Source of the DNA: Fulverythrobacter ferritrahens
GTDB lineage: Bacteria > Pseudomonadota > Alphaproteobacteria > Sphingomonadales > Sphingomonadaceae
Assembly: GCF_020539485.1 (NCBI RefSeq)
Contig: NZ_JACDXU010000001.1
Span: forward strand, 806,001-870,000
DNA length: 64,000 nt
Direction: 5' to 3'
Shown: piece by piece, positions 1 through 9,316 of the stretch
Layout of the letters: each line of letters opens with the position of its first letter
Numbering within the stretch: the stretch's first letter is position 1
The notes under the pieces: model-generated
Told to the model about the DNA's origin: nothing
Seen by the model: the letters and a program-made list of their open reading frames with translations, nothing else
The model's database searches: none
Translations under genes and position numbers: made by a program

Positions 1-1
1 G

Positions 2-556
2 AGCGAGAGCACCAATAATGCGAGCTTCGGCATCTACATGCCGCGCTTCACGGGCGCGATCTACGAACTGCTCTCGGCACCGGTGGGTTTCGTGGAAACG
101 CTGATCGGCTTTGTCGGCGCGGCGGCTGTGAAATCATTGATCCTCGCTACGATCATCCTCGTAACCGCGACCCTGTTCGTCGATTACCAGATCGCGCATC
201 CCTTCTTTGCGCTGTGCTACATCCTGCTGATCTCTGCCTCCTTCTCGCTGTTCGGCTTCATCCTCGGCATCTGGGCCGATGGGTGGGAGCGTTTGCAGAT
301 CGTGCCGGTGCTGTTCCTCACCCCGCTGACGTTCCTGGGCGGCACGTTCTATTCGATCGAGATGCTGGGCGAGCCCTGGCGCACCATCGCGCTGGTCAAC
401 CCCATCGTCTATCTGGTGAACGGCCTGCGCTGGACGTTCAGTGGCCATTCCGATGTCAGCATCGGGGTCTCGCTCGGCATGACACTGGGATTCCTCGCAA
501 TTTGCATTGCAACCATCGCAATCATCTACCGTACCGGCTGGCGCCTGCGGGGCTGA
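2..556 (+). CDS. ABC-2 type transporter permease, C-terminal part
   Basis: The reading frame is open from the first bases of the window, so the gene starts outside it and only the last 184 residues are visible. The protein has several hydrophobic segments and ends in a last membrane helix followed by a basic tail (RTGWRLRG). The start of the visible part (ASFGIYMPRFTGAIYELLSAP) and the later FLTPLTFLGGTFYSI stretch are typical of ABC-2 exporter permeases of the YadH/NodJ type, which work in the inner membrane with a separate ATPase. The ATPase is presumably upstream of the window. The transported substrate cannot be told. The family is clear, the specific role is not. Confidence 0.85.
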   Translation, partial: SESTNNASFGIYMPRFTGAIYELLSAPVGFVETLIGFVGAAAVKSLILATIILVTATLFVDYQIAHPFFALCYILLISASFSLFGFILGIWADGWERLQIVPVLFLTPLTFLGGTFYSIEMLGEPWRTIALVNPIVYLVNGLRWTFSGHSDVSIGVSLGMTLGFLAICIATIAIIYRTGWRLRG

Positions 557-575
557 CGCGCTACCGATCAGCTGC

Positions 576-1532
576 ATGGCATATCCGGTTCGACTTCTCC
601 GTATCGCGGCGGCGTCTTGCGCTGTGGTTTCGGTTCCTGCCCTGGCGGAGCTCCCGTCGCCGGTGCGCGCCATGGTGGATGCGGCGATAGCGACTGGCGA
701 CACTGCCAAGGTCAAGACGGTGATCGAGATCGCCAAGGCCACCAATCCAGCCGATCACGCCGAACTCGATGAAATTCATGACGCCTTTTTCAAGGTTCAA
801 GAGGAAAAGGCGCGGCTTGCAGCCAAAGAGAAGGAAGAGCGTATCCGTTCCGCCGGGCTGTTCAGGAACTGGTCCGGCCGCGGCGAAGTGGGCGCATCCT
901 ATTCTTCCGGCAACAGCCAGAATACCGGCGTGACGCTGGGGTTGGATCTGAAGCGCGAAGGTATCGACTGGAGCCACCGCCTGCGTGGCAACATGGATTA
1001 TCAGCGCTCCGACGGACGCACGACGCGGGAACGCTATTTCGTGTCCTACGAGCCGCGTTTCCAGATCAATAACGGCCTCTTCACTTATGGCCTCGTCCAA
1101 TATGAGAGCGATCGGTTCCAGGGCGTGGCCGGACGGCTGGCCGCCTCTGGCGGGCTTGGCTACAAGATCGTCGACGACAACAGCGTCAGCCTGTCTGCTA
1201 AGCTGGGCCCCGCCTATCGTCATACCGATTTTGTCACGGGAGCGACGGAGAGCAGCCTGGCCGTTCTGGCCGGCATGGATTTCGACTGGGCGATTACCGA
1301 CCGGCTGAAACTGACGCAGGATACCAACATGGTCGCCGAAACTGGCGGCGCAGCCACGGTGATCATCGATTCCTCCAATACCACGGTTACGCTGGTAACG
1401 GGGCTGGAGGCGCGGATGAGCAGGCGCTTCTCCACGCGATTGTCCTTCACTCTCGATTACGACAGCAACCCGCCGGTGAACAAGAATACCACCGATACGC
1501 TTTCGCGCGTCTCGCTGGTCTACGGCTTCTGA
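576..1532 (+). CDS. DUF481 family outer-membrane protein
   Basis: Predicted 318-residue exported protein. I chose the ATG at 576 because it gives a clean signal peptide (basic MAYPVRLLR, hydrophobic core, cleavage after PALA); the frame is open further upstream but that part has no signal-like character and overlaps the permease. A short helical, lysine/glutamate-rich region (about residues 60-95) is followed by alternating hydrophobic/polar strands with many G-Y-S-S-G-N patterns, and the chain ends in the aromatic residue F (LVYGF), as expected of an outer-membrane beta barrel. The pattern fits the DUF481 (YdiY-like) family, whose function is unknown. It lies 19 bases after the permease and may be cotranscribed. 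Confidence 0.8.
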   Translation: MAYPVRLLRIAAASCAVVSVPALAELPSPVRAMVDAAIATGDTAKVKTVIEIAKATNPADHAELDEIHDAFFKVQEEKARLAAKEKEERIRSAGLFRNWSGRGEVGASYSSGNSQNTGVTLGLDLKREGIDWSHRLRGNMDYQRSDGRTTRERYFVSYEPRFQINNGLFTYGLVQYESDRFQGVAGRLAASGGLGYKIVDDNSVSLSAKLGPAYRHTDFVTGATESSLAVLAGMDFDWAITDRLKLTQDTNMVAETGGAATVIIDSSNTTVTLVTGLEARMSRRFSTRLSFTLDYDSNPPVNKNTTDTLSRVSLVYGF

Positions 1533-1581
1533 CTTTCCGCCCCCTCTCGACTTCGGGCGAGGGTGGCGGCAAGGGGAGCGG

Positions 1582-2715
1582 ATGACCCGTTTTTCCTTCA
1601 AGATCGACGCCACGGACGGCAAGGCCCGTACCGGCGGCATACAGATGCTGCGTGGCGAAATCCGCACGCCTGCCTTCATGCCCGTCGGTACGGCAGCCAG
1701 CGTCAAGGCCATGAAGCCTGAGGACGTGCGCAGGACCGGCGCCGACATTATCCTGGGTAATACCTATCACCTGATGCTGCGCCCCACGGCAGAGCGTGTC
1801 GCAAGGCTGGGCGGGTTGCACAAATTCATGAACTGGCAGCGCCCGATCCTGACTGACAGTGGTGGCTATCAGGTGATGAGCCTTTCCGACCTGCGTAAAA
1901 TCACCGAAGAAGGCGTCAGCTTTCGCAGCCATCTGGATGGCTCGAAACACATGTTGACCCCGGAACGGTCGATGGAGATCCAGCGCCTGCTCGGCTCCGA
2001 TATCGTGATGGCATTCGATGAATGCCCCCGCGCGGATCAGCCGCGCGATGTGATTGCCCGCAGCATGGAAATGTCAATGCGCTGGGCAAAGCGCAGCCGC
2101 GACGGGTTCGATTCCGGCGAAGAACATGCCGCCCGTTCCGCTCTGTTCGGCATCCAGCAAGGCGCTCTGGACGAGGGGCTGCGCCGCCATAGTGCGGAGA
2201 TCCTGACCGAGATCGGGTTTGATGGCTATGCCATCGGTGGTCTGGCGGTTGGCGAGGGGCAGGAGGCGATGTTCGCCACGCTGGATTTTGCGCCCGGCCA
2301 GCTTCCCGCCGATCGCCCGCGTTATCTGATGGGCGTGGGCAAGCCTGACGATCTTGTTGGCGCGGTGGAGCGTGGAGTCGATATGTTCGACTGCGTGCTT
2401 CCCACCCGTTCGGGCCGCAACGGTCAGGCTTTTACCTGGAATGGCCCGCTCAATTTGCGCAACGCCCAATATGCCGAGGATACCGGTCCGCTGGATGAGC
2501 GTTGCACGTGCCCCACCTGTGCGACCTATAGCCGGGCCTATCTCCAGCATCTGATCAAGTCGGGCGAGATTCTGGGCGCGATGCTGATGACGGAACATAA
2601 TCTCTCCTTCTACCAGCAGCTGATGCAGGGGATGCGCGATGCCATCGGGCAGGGGCGTTTCGCCGCCTTCGCCGCCGATTTCCGCCGCGACTATCTGCGC
2701 CCGTCGAGTTCGTGA
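1582..2715 (+). CDS. tgt: queuine/preQ1 tRNA-guanine transglycosylase Tgt
   Basis: Exchanges guanine 34 of Asn, Asp, His and Tyr tRNAs for preQ1 in queuosine synthesis. The 377-residue length is normal for the bacterial enzyme. Visible landmarks are the substrate-binding TDSGGYQ near residue 90, the GGLAVGE loop, the nucleophile aspartate in MFDCVLPTR near residue 270, and the zinc site [17 protein letters not shown] (three Cys and a His) near residue 310. The start ATG is preceded by the purine-rich GGGGAGC. No other queuosine gene (queA, queC-F) is in the window. It follows the DUF481 gene by 49 bases. Confidence 0.97.
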   Translation: MTRFSFKIDATDGKARTGGIQMLRGEIRTPAFMPVGTAASVKAMKPEDVRRTGADIILGNTYHLMLRPTAERVARLGGLHKFMNWQRPILTDSGGYQVMSLSDLRKITEEGVSFRSHLDGSKHMLTPERSMEIQRLLGSDIVMAFDECPRADQPRDVIARSMEMSMRWAKRSRDGFDSGEEHAARSALFGIQQGALDEGLRRHSAEILTEIGFDGYAIGGLAVGEGQEAMFATLDFAPGQLPADRPRYLMGVGKPDDLVGAVERGVDMFDCVLPTRSGRNGQAFTWNGPLNLRNAQYAEDTGPLDERCTCPTCATYSRAYLQHLIKSGEILGAMLMTEHNLSFYQQLMQGMRDAIGQGRFAAFAADFRRDYLRPSSS

Positions 2716-2758
2716 CGAAGCTCTCGCCGGGTGCGAAGGGATGCGCTAAGGGCGCGGC

Positions 2759-2938
2759 ATGGCGGAACGATTTGAACGGCACAAGCAGCCCTGGACCTCT
2801 GCGGAGATCCAGAAACTGCATACTCTGGCGAAAAAGGGCATGGCGCTGAAGGCGATTGCCAAGGCACTGACCCGCAGCGAGGAATCCGTGAAGGATCGCG
2901 CCAAGGCCGATGGGCTGACGATCGCGAAGAAGCACTGA
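2759..2938 (+). CDS. small basic HTH/SANT-like protein, 59 residues
   Basis: A short gene between tgt and the COG2509 flavoprotein. It encodes MAERFERHKQPWTSAEI at its start, then a lysine/alanine-rich helical segment and a final KKH. The W-(T/S)-x-x-E-I start followed by helices with ALKAIAKALTRSEESVK is what small Myb/SANT-like or resolvase-type HTH proteins look like (tryptophan, then a helix-turn-helix with A-K-x-L-x-R-S-x-x-S-V). Its TGA overlaps the ATG of the next gene (TGATG), which argues strongly that it is translated and coupled to it. Function unknown; DNA binding is an inference from composition. Confidence 0.72.
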   Translation: MAERFERHKQPWTSAEIQKLHTLAKKGMALKAIAKALTRSEESVKDRAKADGLTIAKKH

Positions 2939-4560
2939 TGCTGCGCCTTTCCGGCCTTTCCCTGCCGCTCGATCACGAGGCTGAAGCGCTGCCCGCCGCG
3001 ATTTGCGAGCGGCTGGGCATCGCGCGTGAGGACCTGCTCGAGTTTTCGATCTTTCGGCGTGGCAATGACGCGCGGCGGCGTAACGCTATCCAGCTTGTCT
3101 ATACCGTGGACGTCGATCTGGCGGATGAGGGCGATGTGCTTGCCCGCTTTGCCGGGGACAAGGATGTTCGCCCAACGCCTGACATGGCCTATCGGCCGCC
3201 TGTTACCGCGCCCTCAGGCTGGAACGGAAAGCGGCCTGTGGTGATCGGAGCCGGTCCCTGCGGGTTGTTTGCCGGATTGATTCTTGCACAGATGGGTTTC
3301 CGTCCGATCATTCTCGACCGCGGTAAGGTGGTGCGGGAACGGACCAAGGATACCTGGGGCCTGTGGCGCCGTTCAGAGCTGAATCCCGATTCCAATGTGC
3401 AGTTCGGGGAAGGGGGCGCGGGCACCTTTTCCGACGGCAAGCTCTATTGCCGGGTGAAAGACCCGCGTTTCCTGGGTCGCAAGGTGCTGGAGGAATTTGT
3501 CCGCGCCGGCGCGCCGGACGATATTCTGTGGGAAGCGCACCCCCATATCGGCACCTTCCGCCTCGTGACCATGGTCGAAAGCATTCGTCGCACCATCGAG
3601 GAACTGGGCGGCGAATATCGCTGGCAGACGCGCGTGGACGATATCGAGCTGGATCGTCTGCCCGATGGCCGCAGGCGGCTGCGCGGTTTGCACTTGCACG
3701 ATGGCACTTTTCTTGAAGCGGACCAGGTGGTCCTGGCTATCGGCCACAGCGCACGACCCACTTTTGAAATGTTGCATCGCCAAGGCGTCCATATGGAAGC
3801 CAAGCCTTTCTCGATCGGCGTACGGATCGAACATCCGCAAAGCTGGATCGATCGGGCCCGATACGGAAATTGCGCGGGCCATCCCGATCTGGGCGCGGCG
3901 GCATATAGTCTCGTCCATCACTGCGCCAACGGGCGCACGGTCTACAGCTTCTGCATGTGTCCCGGTGGGCGCGTGGTGGCCGCGACATCCGAGGTGGGGC
4001 GCGTGGTGACCAATGGCATGAGCCAATATTCGCGCGCCGAGTTCAACGCCAATTCTGGCCTTGTGGTCGGGATCGAGCCTGAGAAGGATTATCCGGGCGG
4101 CCCGCTCGCAGGGATCGAGTTCCAGCGCCATTGGGAATCGCTGGCCTATCTCGCGGGCGGATCGACTTACGCAGCGCCGGGGCAGAAGGTGGGTGATTTC
4201 CTTGCCGGTCGGCCATCCACCGAGCTGGGCGAAGTGCATCCTTCCTACAAACCGGGCGTCACCATGACGGATCTGGCCCAATGCCTGCCGCCCTTCGCGA
4301 TTGAGGCAATGCGGGAGGCAATTCCCGTCTTCGGTCGGCAGATCGCGCGTTACGATCATCCCGATGTGGTCATGACCGGGGTGGAGACGCGCACATCCTC
4401 TCCCGTCCGCATCACGCGGGGCAAGGATTTTCAGAGCCTCAATACCGAGAATCTGTTCCCCGCAGGGGAAGGGGCAGGCTACGCCGGCGGCATTCTTTCA
4501 GCCGCGATTGACGGGATCAAGGTGGCGGAGGCTTTGGCCCGCAGCATCGTAGCGGATTGA
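2938..4560 (+). CDS. FAD-dependent dehydrogenase of the COG2509 type
   Basis: 540-residue predicted flavoprotein. The N-terminal ~95 residues form the small domain typical of COG2509 proteins, followed by a Rossmann FAD-binding motif (VIGAGPCGLFAGLILAQMG) near residue 100, then RSELNPDSNVQFGEGGAGTF, a signature of this family, and a C-terminal FAD segment with FPAGEGAGYAGGILSAAIDG. The substrate is unknown in the family as a whole. The start overlaps the stop of the 59-residue gene by one base. A MITE-like repeat begins about 50 bases after the stop. Confidence 0.88.
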   Translation: MLRLSGLSLPLDHEAEALPAAICERLGIAREDLLEFSIFRRGNDARRRNAIQLVYTVDVDLADEGDVLARFAGDKDVRPTPDMAYRPPVTAPSGWNGKRPVVIGAGPCGLFAGLILAQMGFRPIILDRGKVVRERTKDTWGLWRRSELNPDSNVQFGEGGAGTFSDGKLYCRVKDPRFLGRKVLEEFVRAGAPDDILWEAHPHIGTFRLVTMVESIRRTIEELGGEYRWQTRVDDIELDRLPDGRRRLRGLHLHDGTFLEADQVVLAIGHSARPTFEMLHRQGVHMEAKPFSIGVRIEHPQSWIDRARYGNCAGHPDLGAAAYSLVHHCANGRTVYSFCMCPGGRVVAATSEVGRVVTNGMSQYSRAEFNANSGLVVGIEPEKDYPGGPLAGIEFQRHWESLAYLAGGSTYAAPGQKVGDFLAGRPSTELGEVHPSYKPGVTMTDLAQCLPPFAIEAMREAIPVFGRQIARYDHPDVVMTGVETRTSSPVRITRGKDFQSLNTENLFPAGEGAGYAGGILSAAIDGIKVAEALARSIVAD

Positions 4561-4611
4561 ACTGACAGCCGCCGGGGGCTTGGCCAGTTCTGCCGCGAGG
4601 CTTCAACAAAC

Positions 4612-4836
4612 GGCGATTGTATCGCCTGCAGATACAATGCGAGAGGCGGCTGATGGTGCTTCCTCCATCGTCACCCTGAACCTGGTTCAGGGTCCATTTC
4701 TCCTGATCGAGCTGCCGCTCCTAAGGAAGGATGGATGCTGGGAGCGAAGCTGTGCCTGCACAAATGAGTTCAGCATGACGACATGGGGCTGGCGAAGAGC
4801 TCGCCACATCGTGTGTTTGCAAGCGATACAATCGCC
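4612..4836. mobile_element. MITE-like element with 19-base terminal inverted repeats
   Basis: The segment is bounded by 19-base inverted repeats (4612-4630, beginning GGCGATTGTATCGC, and 4818-4836) that differ at one position. Both outer edges carry the direct repeat AAAC (4608-4611 and 4837-4840), which looks like a 4-base target-site duplication. Inside there is no credible gene. It holds a perfect 8-base hairpin CCCTGAAC/GTTCAGGG at 4674-4692 and a looser pair (CGTCACCCTGAAC at 4669, GTTCAGCATGACG at 4768) of the REP-like kind common between sphingomonad genes. The left terminal repeat itself contains ATTGTATC, which pairs with GATACAAT at 4631-4638. The element fills the 333-base gap between the COG2509 gene and rpsD. 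Confidence 0.6.
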
Positions 4837-4841
4837 AAACG

Positions 4842-4872
4842 AAAAGGGCGGCCCCGAAGGACCGCCCTTTTT
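4842..4872. terminator. bidirectional Rho-independent terminator after rpsD
   Basis: Hairpin with a 10-base stem AAAAGGGCGG/CCGCCCTTTT (4842-4851 with 4862-4871) and a CGAA-type loop. It has T runs on both strands: TTTTT on the plus side and TTTTC on the minus side. It lies 22 bases past the rpsD stop on the minus strand and can also stop transcription coming from the COG2509 gene. Confidence 0.85.
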
Positions 4873-4893
4873 GCTGCGCAATCTGCGAAGAGA

Positions 4894-5508
4894 TCAGCGC
4901 GAGTAGAATTCGACCACCAGGTTCGGTTCCATGGTGACGGGGTAGGGCACCTCGTCCAGGCTCGGAACGCGGGTGAAGGTCACCTTGTCGGTGCCGTCGA
5001 CCGAAACATAGTCGGGAATGTCACGCTCGGGCAGGCCCTGAGCTTCGACGACCAGAGCCATTTCCTTGGCCTTGTTGCCCAGGCTGATCACGTCGCCAAC
5101 CTTCACGCGGCGCGAGGCGATGTTGCACTTCACGCCATTGACGCGAATGTGGCCGTGGCTCACCAGCTGGCGGGCGGCGAAGATGGTCGGTGCGAACTTG
5201 GCGCGATAGACGACCATGTCAAGACGCTGCTCAAGCAGGCCGATCAGGTTCTGACCGGTATCGCCCTTCATGCGCGACGCTTCCTGATAGGTGCGCTTGA
5301 ACTGCTTTTCGGTGACGTCGCCGTAATAGCCCTTGAGCTTCTGCTTGGCGCGAAGCTGCAGACCGAAGTCCGACATCTTGCCCTTGCGGCGCTGGCCATG
5401 CTGGCCGGGGCCATAGGAACGGCGGTTTACGGGGCTGTTCGGGCGGCCCCAGATGTTTTCGCCCATGCGACGGTCAAGCTTATGCTTGGCGCTCTTGCGC
5501 TTCGACAT
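4894..5508 (-). CDS. rpsD: 30S ribosomal protein S4
   Basis: 204 residues, the usual length. The N-terminus [18 protein letters not shown] is followed by the [19 protein letters not shown] segment typical of alphaproteobacterial S4, and by the S4 RNA-binding domain ([14 protein letters not shown], then [10 protein letters not shown]) near residues 95-130. S4 is a primary 16S rRNA binder and starts 30S assembly. The gene stands alone, between the trmJ terminator and its own bidirectional terminator, rather than in the alpha ribosomal operon. Confidence 0.98.
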   Translation of the reverse strand: MSKRKSAKHKLDRRMGENIWGRPNSPVNRRSYGPGQHGQRRKGKMSDFGLQLRAKQKLKGYYGDVTEKQFKRTYQEASRMKGDTGQNLIGLLEQRLDMVVYRAKFAPTIFAARQLVSHGHIRVNGVKCNIASRRVKVGDVISLGNKAKEMALVVEAQGLPERDIPDYVSVDGTDKVTFTRVPSLDEVPYPVTMEPNLVVEFYSR

Positions 5509-5564
5509 ATGTCATCTCCAATTTGCGGACAGGCCCAATACCTGTCTTAGAACCCGGCACGCAC

Positions 5565-5585
5565 CGACAGGCCTGATGCCTGTCG
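5565..5585 (-). promoter_or_regulatory. hairpin in the rpsD leader
   Basis: Perfect 8-base inverted repeat CGACAGGC/GCCTGTCG with a 5-base loop, about 57 bases upstream of the rpsD start. A direct repeat GGCGCCAATG (5658-5667 and 5677-5686) lies further upstream. The hairpin could be part of an S4 autoregulatory leader or simply secondary structure; I recognise no known leader family. Confidence 0.35.
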
Positions 5586-5619
5586 CGGCCGCCGCTTCAC
5601 CGGGATGCGAGGCCAATCG

Positions 5620-5645
5620 AAAAAGCCGCCAGCAACGCCAGCGGC
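5620..5645 (-). terminator. terminator of the rpiB-glyA-nrdR-trmJ operon
   Basis: Read on the minus strand, GCCGC (5645-5641) pairs with GCGGC (5629-5625), extended inward by weaker pairs, and is followed directly by TTTTT (5624-5620). It lies about 90 bases beyond the trmJ stop and upstream of rpsD. Confidence 0.7.
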
Positions 5646-5733
5646 CCCGAAGTGAGAGGCGCCAATGACCGTTTGGGGCGCCAATGTCAATTGCCAACCT
5701 GCTCTTGAACCAAGGCTTGCAGGCAAAATCGGC

Positions 5734-6468
5734 CTAATCGCCAGCCTTTGTGGGTTTCGGTCCTCGGGCCAAGGCTGACAGTACGCCGCGCAGGGTGCGA
5801 ATTTCCAGATGGTTCCAGCCGGGCTTGGTCAGCACGTTGCGCAGGGTGAGGCGGGTTGCTTCCGCACGGCTTGCAGGGAAGAAATAGCCCTTGGGTTCCA
5901 GCAATTGCTCGAAATGGCCGATCAGCCCCTCCAGCTCCTCCTGCGGGGCAGGGGGCAGATGGTCTTCCTGGGTCGGTATGGCCAGATCGCGGTGCTTGGA
6001 CCATTCATAGGCGCACAGGATCACTGCCTGCGCCAGATTGAGCGAGGCAAATTCCGGATTGATCGGCACCGTCACGATTGCGCGTGCCACCGCCACGTCC
6101 TCGGTCTCAAGTCCTGATCGTTCGGGGCCGAACAGATAGGCGCTACGGCCTTGCTGAGTGGCGATTTCCCGCGCAGCTTCCTCGGGCGTTACGACCGGCT
6201 TGGTCACGCCGCGCTTGCGGACCGTAGTGGCATAGACATGTGCGCAATCGGCCACCGCTTCCGCCACGCTGGAGAACACTTGCGCGCCTTCCAGTACGAT
6301 GTCAGCGCCAGAAGCCGCAGGCCCGGCTGACGGGTTCGGCCAGCCGTCACGCGGATCGACCAGGCGCATTTCCGCCAGCCCGAAATTGAGCATCGCGCGC
6401 GCCGCCTTGCCGATATTCTCGCCCAGTTGCGGGCGCACGAGCACGATTACCGGCAGTTCAGCCTTCAT
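5734..6468 (-). CDS. trmJ: tRNA (Cm32/Um32) methyltransferase TrmJ
   Basis: SPOUT-class 2'-O-methyltransferase of 244 residues. The start [20 protein letters not shown] and the knot motifs ([10 protein letters not shown] near residue 115, and [21 protein letters not shown] near 140) are characteristic of TrmJ, which methylates position 32 of the tRNA anticodon loop. The frame is open 24 codons further up, but that start would lie deep inside nrdR and the extra sequence is unlike the family, so I use the ATG at 6468. This leaves an 11-base overlap with nrdR and suggests translational coupling. It is the last gene of the rpiB operon. Confidence 0.92.
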   Translation of the reverse strand: MKAELPVIVLVRPQLGENIGKAARAMLNFGLAEMRLVDPRDGWPNPSAGPAASGADIVLEGAQVFSSVAEAVADCAHVYATTVRKRGVTKPVVTPEEAAREIATQQGRSAYLFGPERSGLETEDVAVARAIVTVPINPEFASLNLAQAVILCAYEWSKHRDLAIPTQEDHLPPAPQEELEGLIGHFEQLLEPKGYFFPASRAEATRLTLRNVLTKPGWNHLEIRTLRGVLSALARGPKPTKAGD

Positions 6469-6934
6469 CGCCGTCCTGGCTCCCGATTTCGCGCACGCTG
6501 CTGGCGAATTCCTCGAAATCGCGGGCTTCGGAAAAGTCACGATAGACTGAGGCGAAGCGGATATAGGCTACGGAATCCAGCTGTCGCAGCCCGTCCATCA
6601 CCATCTCACCGATCCGGGCGGATGCGATTTCAGCATCGCCCAGTGTCTCCACCTGGCGCTGTATGCCCGAGACGAGCTGGTCCAGTCGTTCCTGCGAGAC
6701 ACCGCGCTTACGGCAGGCGAGCGCCACCGACCGCTCGATCTTGCTGCGATCGAACGGTTCGCGTTCATTGTCGCTCTTCACGACGGTAATGTCGCGCAAT
6801 TGCACACGCTCGAAGGTGGTGAAGCGCGCGCCGCAGCTTTCGCATTGGCGGCGCCGACGGATCGCGGTGTTATCCTCGGTAGGCCGCGAATCCTTCACCT
6901 GACTATCGTCATGCGCGCAAAAGGGGCAGCGCAT
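6458..6934 (-). CDS. nrdR: transcriptional repressor NrdR
   Basis: 158 residues with the N-terminal zinc ribbon ([17 protein letters not shown], then [13 protein letters not shown]) and an ATP-cone domain ([20 protein letters not shown] and onward). NrdR senses ATP/dATP and represses ribonucleotide reductase genes by binding NrdR boxes. The gene sits 10 bases after glyA, the usual alphaproteobacterial order, and overlaps trmJ by 11 bases. No ribonucleotide reductase gene is in the window. Confidence 0.97.
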   Translation of the reverse strand: MRCPFCAHDDSQVKDSRPTEDNTAIRRRRQCESCGARFTTFERVQLRDITVVKSDNEREPFDRSKIERSVALACRKRGVSQERLDQLVSGIQRQVETLGDAEIASARIGEMVMDGLRQLDSVAYIRFASVYRDFSEARDFEEFASSVREIGSQDGDEG

Positions 6935-6944
6935 CGCTTACTCC

Positions 6945-8255
6945 TCAGCGGCCCGGATAGACCGGGAACGCCTCGCACAGCTCGGTAACACGGCGGCGGA
7001 CGCTTTCTTCCACCTGCGCGTCACCATCGTCGCCATTCTTGCGCATGCCGTCGACCACTTCGGCGATCAGTTCGCCGACCTTGCGGAATTCCTCCGGCCC
7101 GAAGCCGCGAGTGGTGCCCGCCGGGGTGCCGAGACGAACGCCCGAAGTGACGAAGGGCGAGCGCTGATCGAAGGGGATCGCGTTCTTGTTGCAGGTCAGC
7201 CAGGCCCGGTCGAGGCCCTTCTCGGCAGCCTTGCCGGTCACATCCTTGCGAGTGAGGTCCACCAGCATCAGATGATTGTCGGTGCCGCCGGATACGATAT
7301 CCAGCCCGTGATCCTGCAGGCTGCTGGCCAGCGCCTTGGCGTTCTCGACAATGCGAGCCGCATAGGCCTTGAATTCGGGACGCAGAGCCTCCTGGAAAGC
7401 AACCGCCTTGGCCGCGATCACGTGAACCAGCGGGCCGCCCTGCATGCCGGGGAATACGGCCATGTTGAACTTCTTGGCCAGATCCTCGTCATTGGTCAGG
7501 ATCACGCCCGAACGGGGCCCGCGCAGGCTCTTGTGAGTGGTGGTGGTCACCACATGGGCGTGCGGGAAGGGCGAGGGATGCGCACCGCCGGCGACGAGGC
7601 CGGAGAAGTGCGACATATCGACCAGCAGATAGGCGCCGACTTCATCGGCGATTTCGCGGAAACGGGCGAAGTCCCAGTGGCGCGGATAGGCGGTGGCGCC
7701 GGCGATGATCAGCTTGGGCTTGTGCTCGCGCGCCAGCCGGGCGATCTCGTCCATGTCCAGCAGCTGGTCTTCCTGGCGGACGCCATAAGGCACGACGTTG
7801 AACCACTTGCCGCTCATGTTCACGGGCGAGCCGTGGGTCAGGTGGCCACCGGCCGAGAGGCTGAGGCCCATGAAGGTGTCGCCCGGTTCCAGCAGCGCCA
7901 GGAATACGGCCTGGTTCATCTGGCTACCCGAATTGGGCTGCACATTGGCGAATTGGCAGCCGAACAGCTTCTTCGCGCGCTCGATCGCCAGATTCTCGAC
8001 GATATCCGCATATTCGCAACCGCCATAATAGCGCTTGCCCGGATAGCCTTCGGCATATTTGTTGGTGAAGACAGAGCCGGTCGCCTCAAGCACGGCGGGC
8101 GAAGCGATATTCTCGCTCGCGATCAGCTCGATCTTGTGGCGCTGGCGACCGAGTTCCTTCTGGATGGCGGCGAAGACCTCGGGATCCGACTGTTCCAGCG
8201 TGTCGTGCCAGAAGTGCTGCAAAGCCTCGGAGGTGACGGCGGGGGCGCTGCTCAT
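6945..8255 (-). CDS. glyA: serine hydroxymethyltransferase
   Basis: PLP enzyme that converts serine and tetrahydrofolate to glycine and methylene-tetrahydrofolate. At 436 residues it has the usual length. Landmarks are [29 protein letters not shown], and the PLP lysine in [16 protein letters not shown]. The open frame extends 31 codons upstream through the rpiB end, but [12 protein letters not shown] at 8255 fits the family and lies 5 bases after the rpiB stop. Second gene of the rpiB-glyA-nrdR-trmJ operon. Confidence 0.97.
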   Translation of the reverse strand: MSSAPAVTSEALQHFWHDTLEQSDPEVFAAIQKELGRQRHKIELIASENIASPAVLEATGSVFTNKYAEGYPGKRYYGGCEYADIVENLAIERAKKLFGCQFANVQPNSGSQMNQAVFLALLEPGDTFMGLSLSAGGHLTHGSPVNMSGKWFNVVPYGVRQEDQLLDMDEIARLAREHKPKLIIAGATAYPRHWDFARFREIADEVGAYLLVDMSHFSGLVAGGAHPSPFPHAHVVTTTTHKSLRGPRSGVILTNDEDLAKKFNMAVFPGMQGGPLVHVIAAKAVAFQEALRPEFKAYAARIVENAKALASSLQDHGLDIVSGGTDNHLMLVDLTRKDVTGKAAEKGLDRAWLTCNKNAIPFDQRSPFVTSGVRLGTPAGTTRGFGPEEFRKVGELIAEVVDGMRKNGDDGDAQVEESVRRRVTELCEAFPVYPGR

Positions 8256-8260
8256 GTAGT

Positions 8261-8701
8261 TCAGTCCTGCGGAGGGTTGGTAAGCTTGTCGACGCGGGGG
8301 CCATGGCGCCCACCGGCGAAATCGGTGCCAAGGAACGCATCGATGCATGCCTTGGCCATGTCGGGTCCCGTCAGCCGCGCACCCATCGCGATCGCATTGG
8401 CATTATTATGCTCGCGGGCGAGGGCAGCGGAAAGCGGCTCGGAGACGAGCGCGCAGCGCAGCTTCGGGTGGCGGTTCACCGCAATGGAAATGCCGATACC
8501 GGAGCCGCACAGGGCAATGCCCCGTTCGGATGTGCCGGAGGCGACGGCTTCCGCCAGCTTGTAGCCGTAATCGGGATAATCCACCCGGTCGGCCAGTTCG
8601 GGGCCGAGGTCGTTCACCTCATGGCCCTGTTCGCGCAGCCAGTTTGCGAGCTCGGCCTTGAGCTCCACCGCTGCATGATCGGAGGCAATGGCTATCTTCA
8701 T
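8261..8701 (-). CDS. rpiB: ribose-5-phosphate isomerase B
   Basis: Interconverts ribose-5-phosphate and ribulose-5-phosphate. From the ATG at 8701 the protein has 146 residues and starts [15 protein letters not shown], the RpiB/LacAB signature. The active-site [17 protein letters not shown] and the [13 protein letters not shown] motif are both present. A longer frame (12 extra codons) lacks family resemblance. It is the first gene of the operon with glyA five bases downstream. Confidence 0.95.
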   Translation of the reverse strand: MKIAIASDHAAVELKAELANWLREQGHEVNDLGPELADRVDYPDYGYKLAEAVASGTSERGIALCGSGIGISIAVNRHPKLRCALVSEPLSAALAREHNNANAIAMGARLTGPDMAKACIDAFLGTDFAGGRHGPRVDKLTNPPQD

Positions 8702-8788
8702 GGCGCGCACATAGGGACTAGATCCACATGGTGCCACCGCAAAAGCGCTTTGTTCCCCAATGGTGGACCTTTTGTCCTATCCGGCCTG

Positions 8789-8806
8789 TGCTACGACACT
8801 GTAGCA
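8789..8806. repeat. short inverted repeat between rpiB and the NTF2-like gene
   Basis: TGCTAC-N6-GTAGCA in the 151-base divergent gap, 47 bases before the GTG start of the NTF2-like gene. It may be a regulator half-site pair or a small hairpin; nothing further supports either. Confidence 0.3.
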
Positions 8807-8852
8807 TGGAGACACCTGAAGGCGATCGGACGGGTTCCAAAGGGAGAGTAAA

Positions 8853-9269
8853 GTGACTGAAGAGGATTATCATCGCTATATCGCCGCCTTCAACGCGCGG
8901 GACTATGACGCGCTGGAGACCTTCTTTGCGGACGATTTCGCGCTCGAGAATGCGGGCTTCCGCGTTCAGGGAAAGCCCGCCTTCCGGGAATTCTACGCCT
9001 TCTTCCACCAGTTCTGCCTTGAGGAAGTGATCTTCAAGGAATTCTTTCCCGGCAAGAATGGCTTTGTTTCCAATGTGGTAATCCGTTTCACCGGGATAAG
9101 GGATCTCTCCGCCGAGGTGCTGGCCGAGAAGGGCTATTCCGGAATGAGCGTGGTGCCCGAGGGCGTTTCGGTGGATGTCGAATTCTATATCCATTATCTG
9201 CTGAACCCCGATGGCCAGATCCAGTACATCAAGGGTGCCGTCTGGGTGCCGGAAGAGAAAAAGGGATAG
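8853..9269 (+). CDS. NTF2-like (SnoaL-type) fold protein
   Basis: 138-residue protein starting at a GTG with a good ribosome site (AGGGAGAG) five bases upstream. The start YHRYIAAFNARDYDALETFFADDFAL is the usual opening of NTF2/SnoaL-like domains, and the strand-rich rest ends in YIKGAVWVPEEKKG. Such domains serve as small hydrolases, isomerases or non-catalytic binding modules, so no reaction can be assigned. It is transcribed away from rpiB and is followed 48 bases later by the cupin oxygenase. Confidence 0.75.
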   Translation: MTEEDYHRYIAAFNARDYDALETFFADDFALENAGFRVQGKPAFREFYAFFHQFCLEEVIFKEFFPGKNGFVSNVVIRFTGIRDLSAEVLAEKGYSGMSVVPEGVSVDVEFYIHYLLNPDGQIQYIKGAVWVPEEKKG

Positions 9270-9316
9270 GTCAGGGAAGGGGGCGCAATCCGCGCGCGAA
9301 CCGTTATAGGGGCGCT

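Noticed and set aside
4580-4906. Open frame through the MITE-like element and into rpsD
   Set aside because: Lies in repeat DNA and overlaps the rpsD terminator and gene; composition is non-coding.
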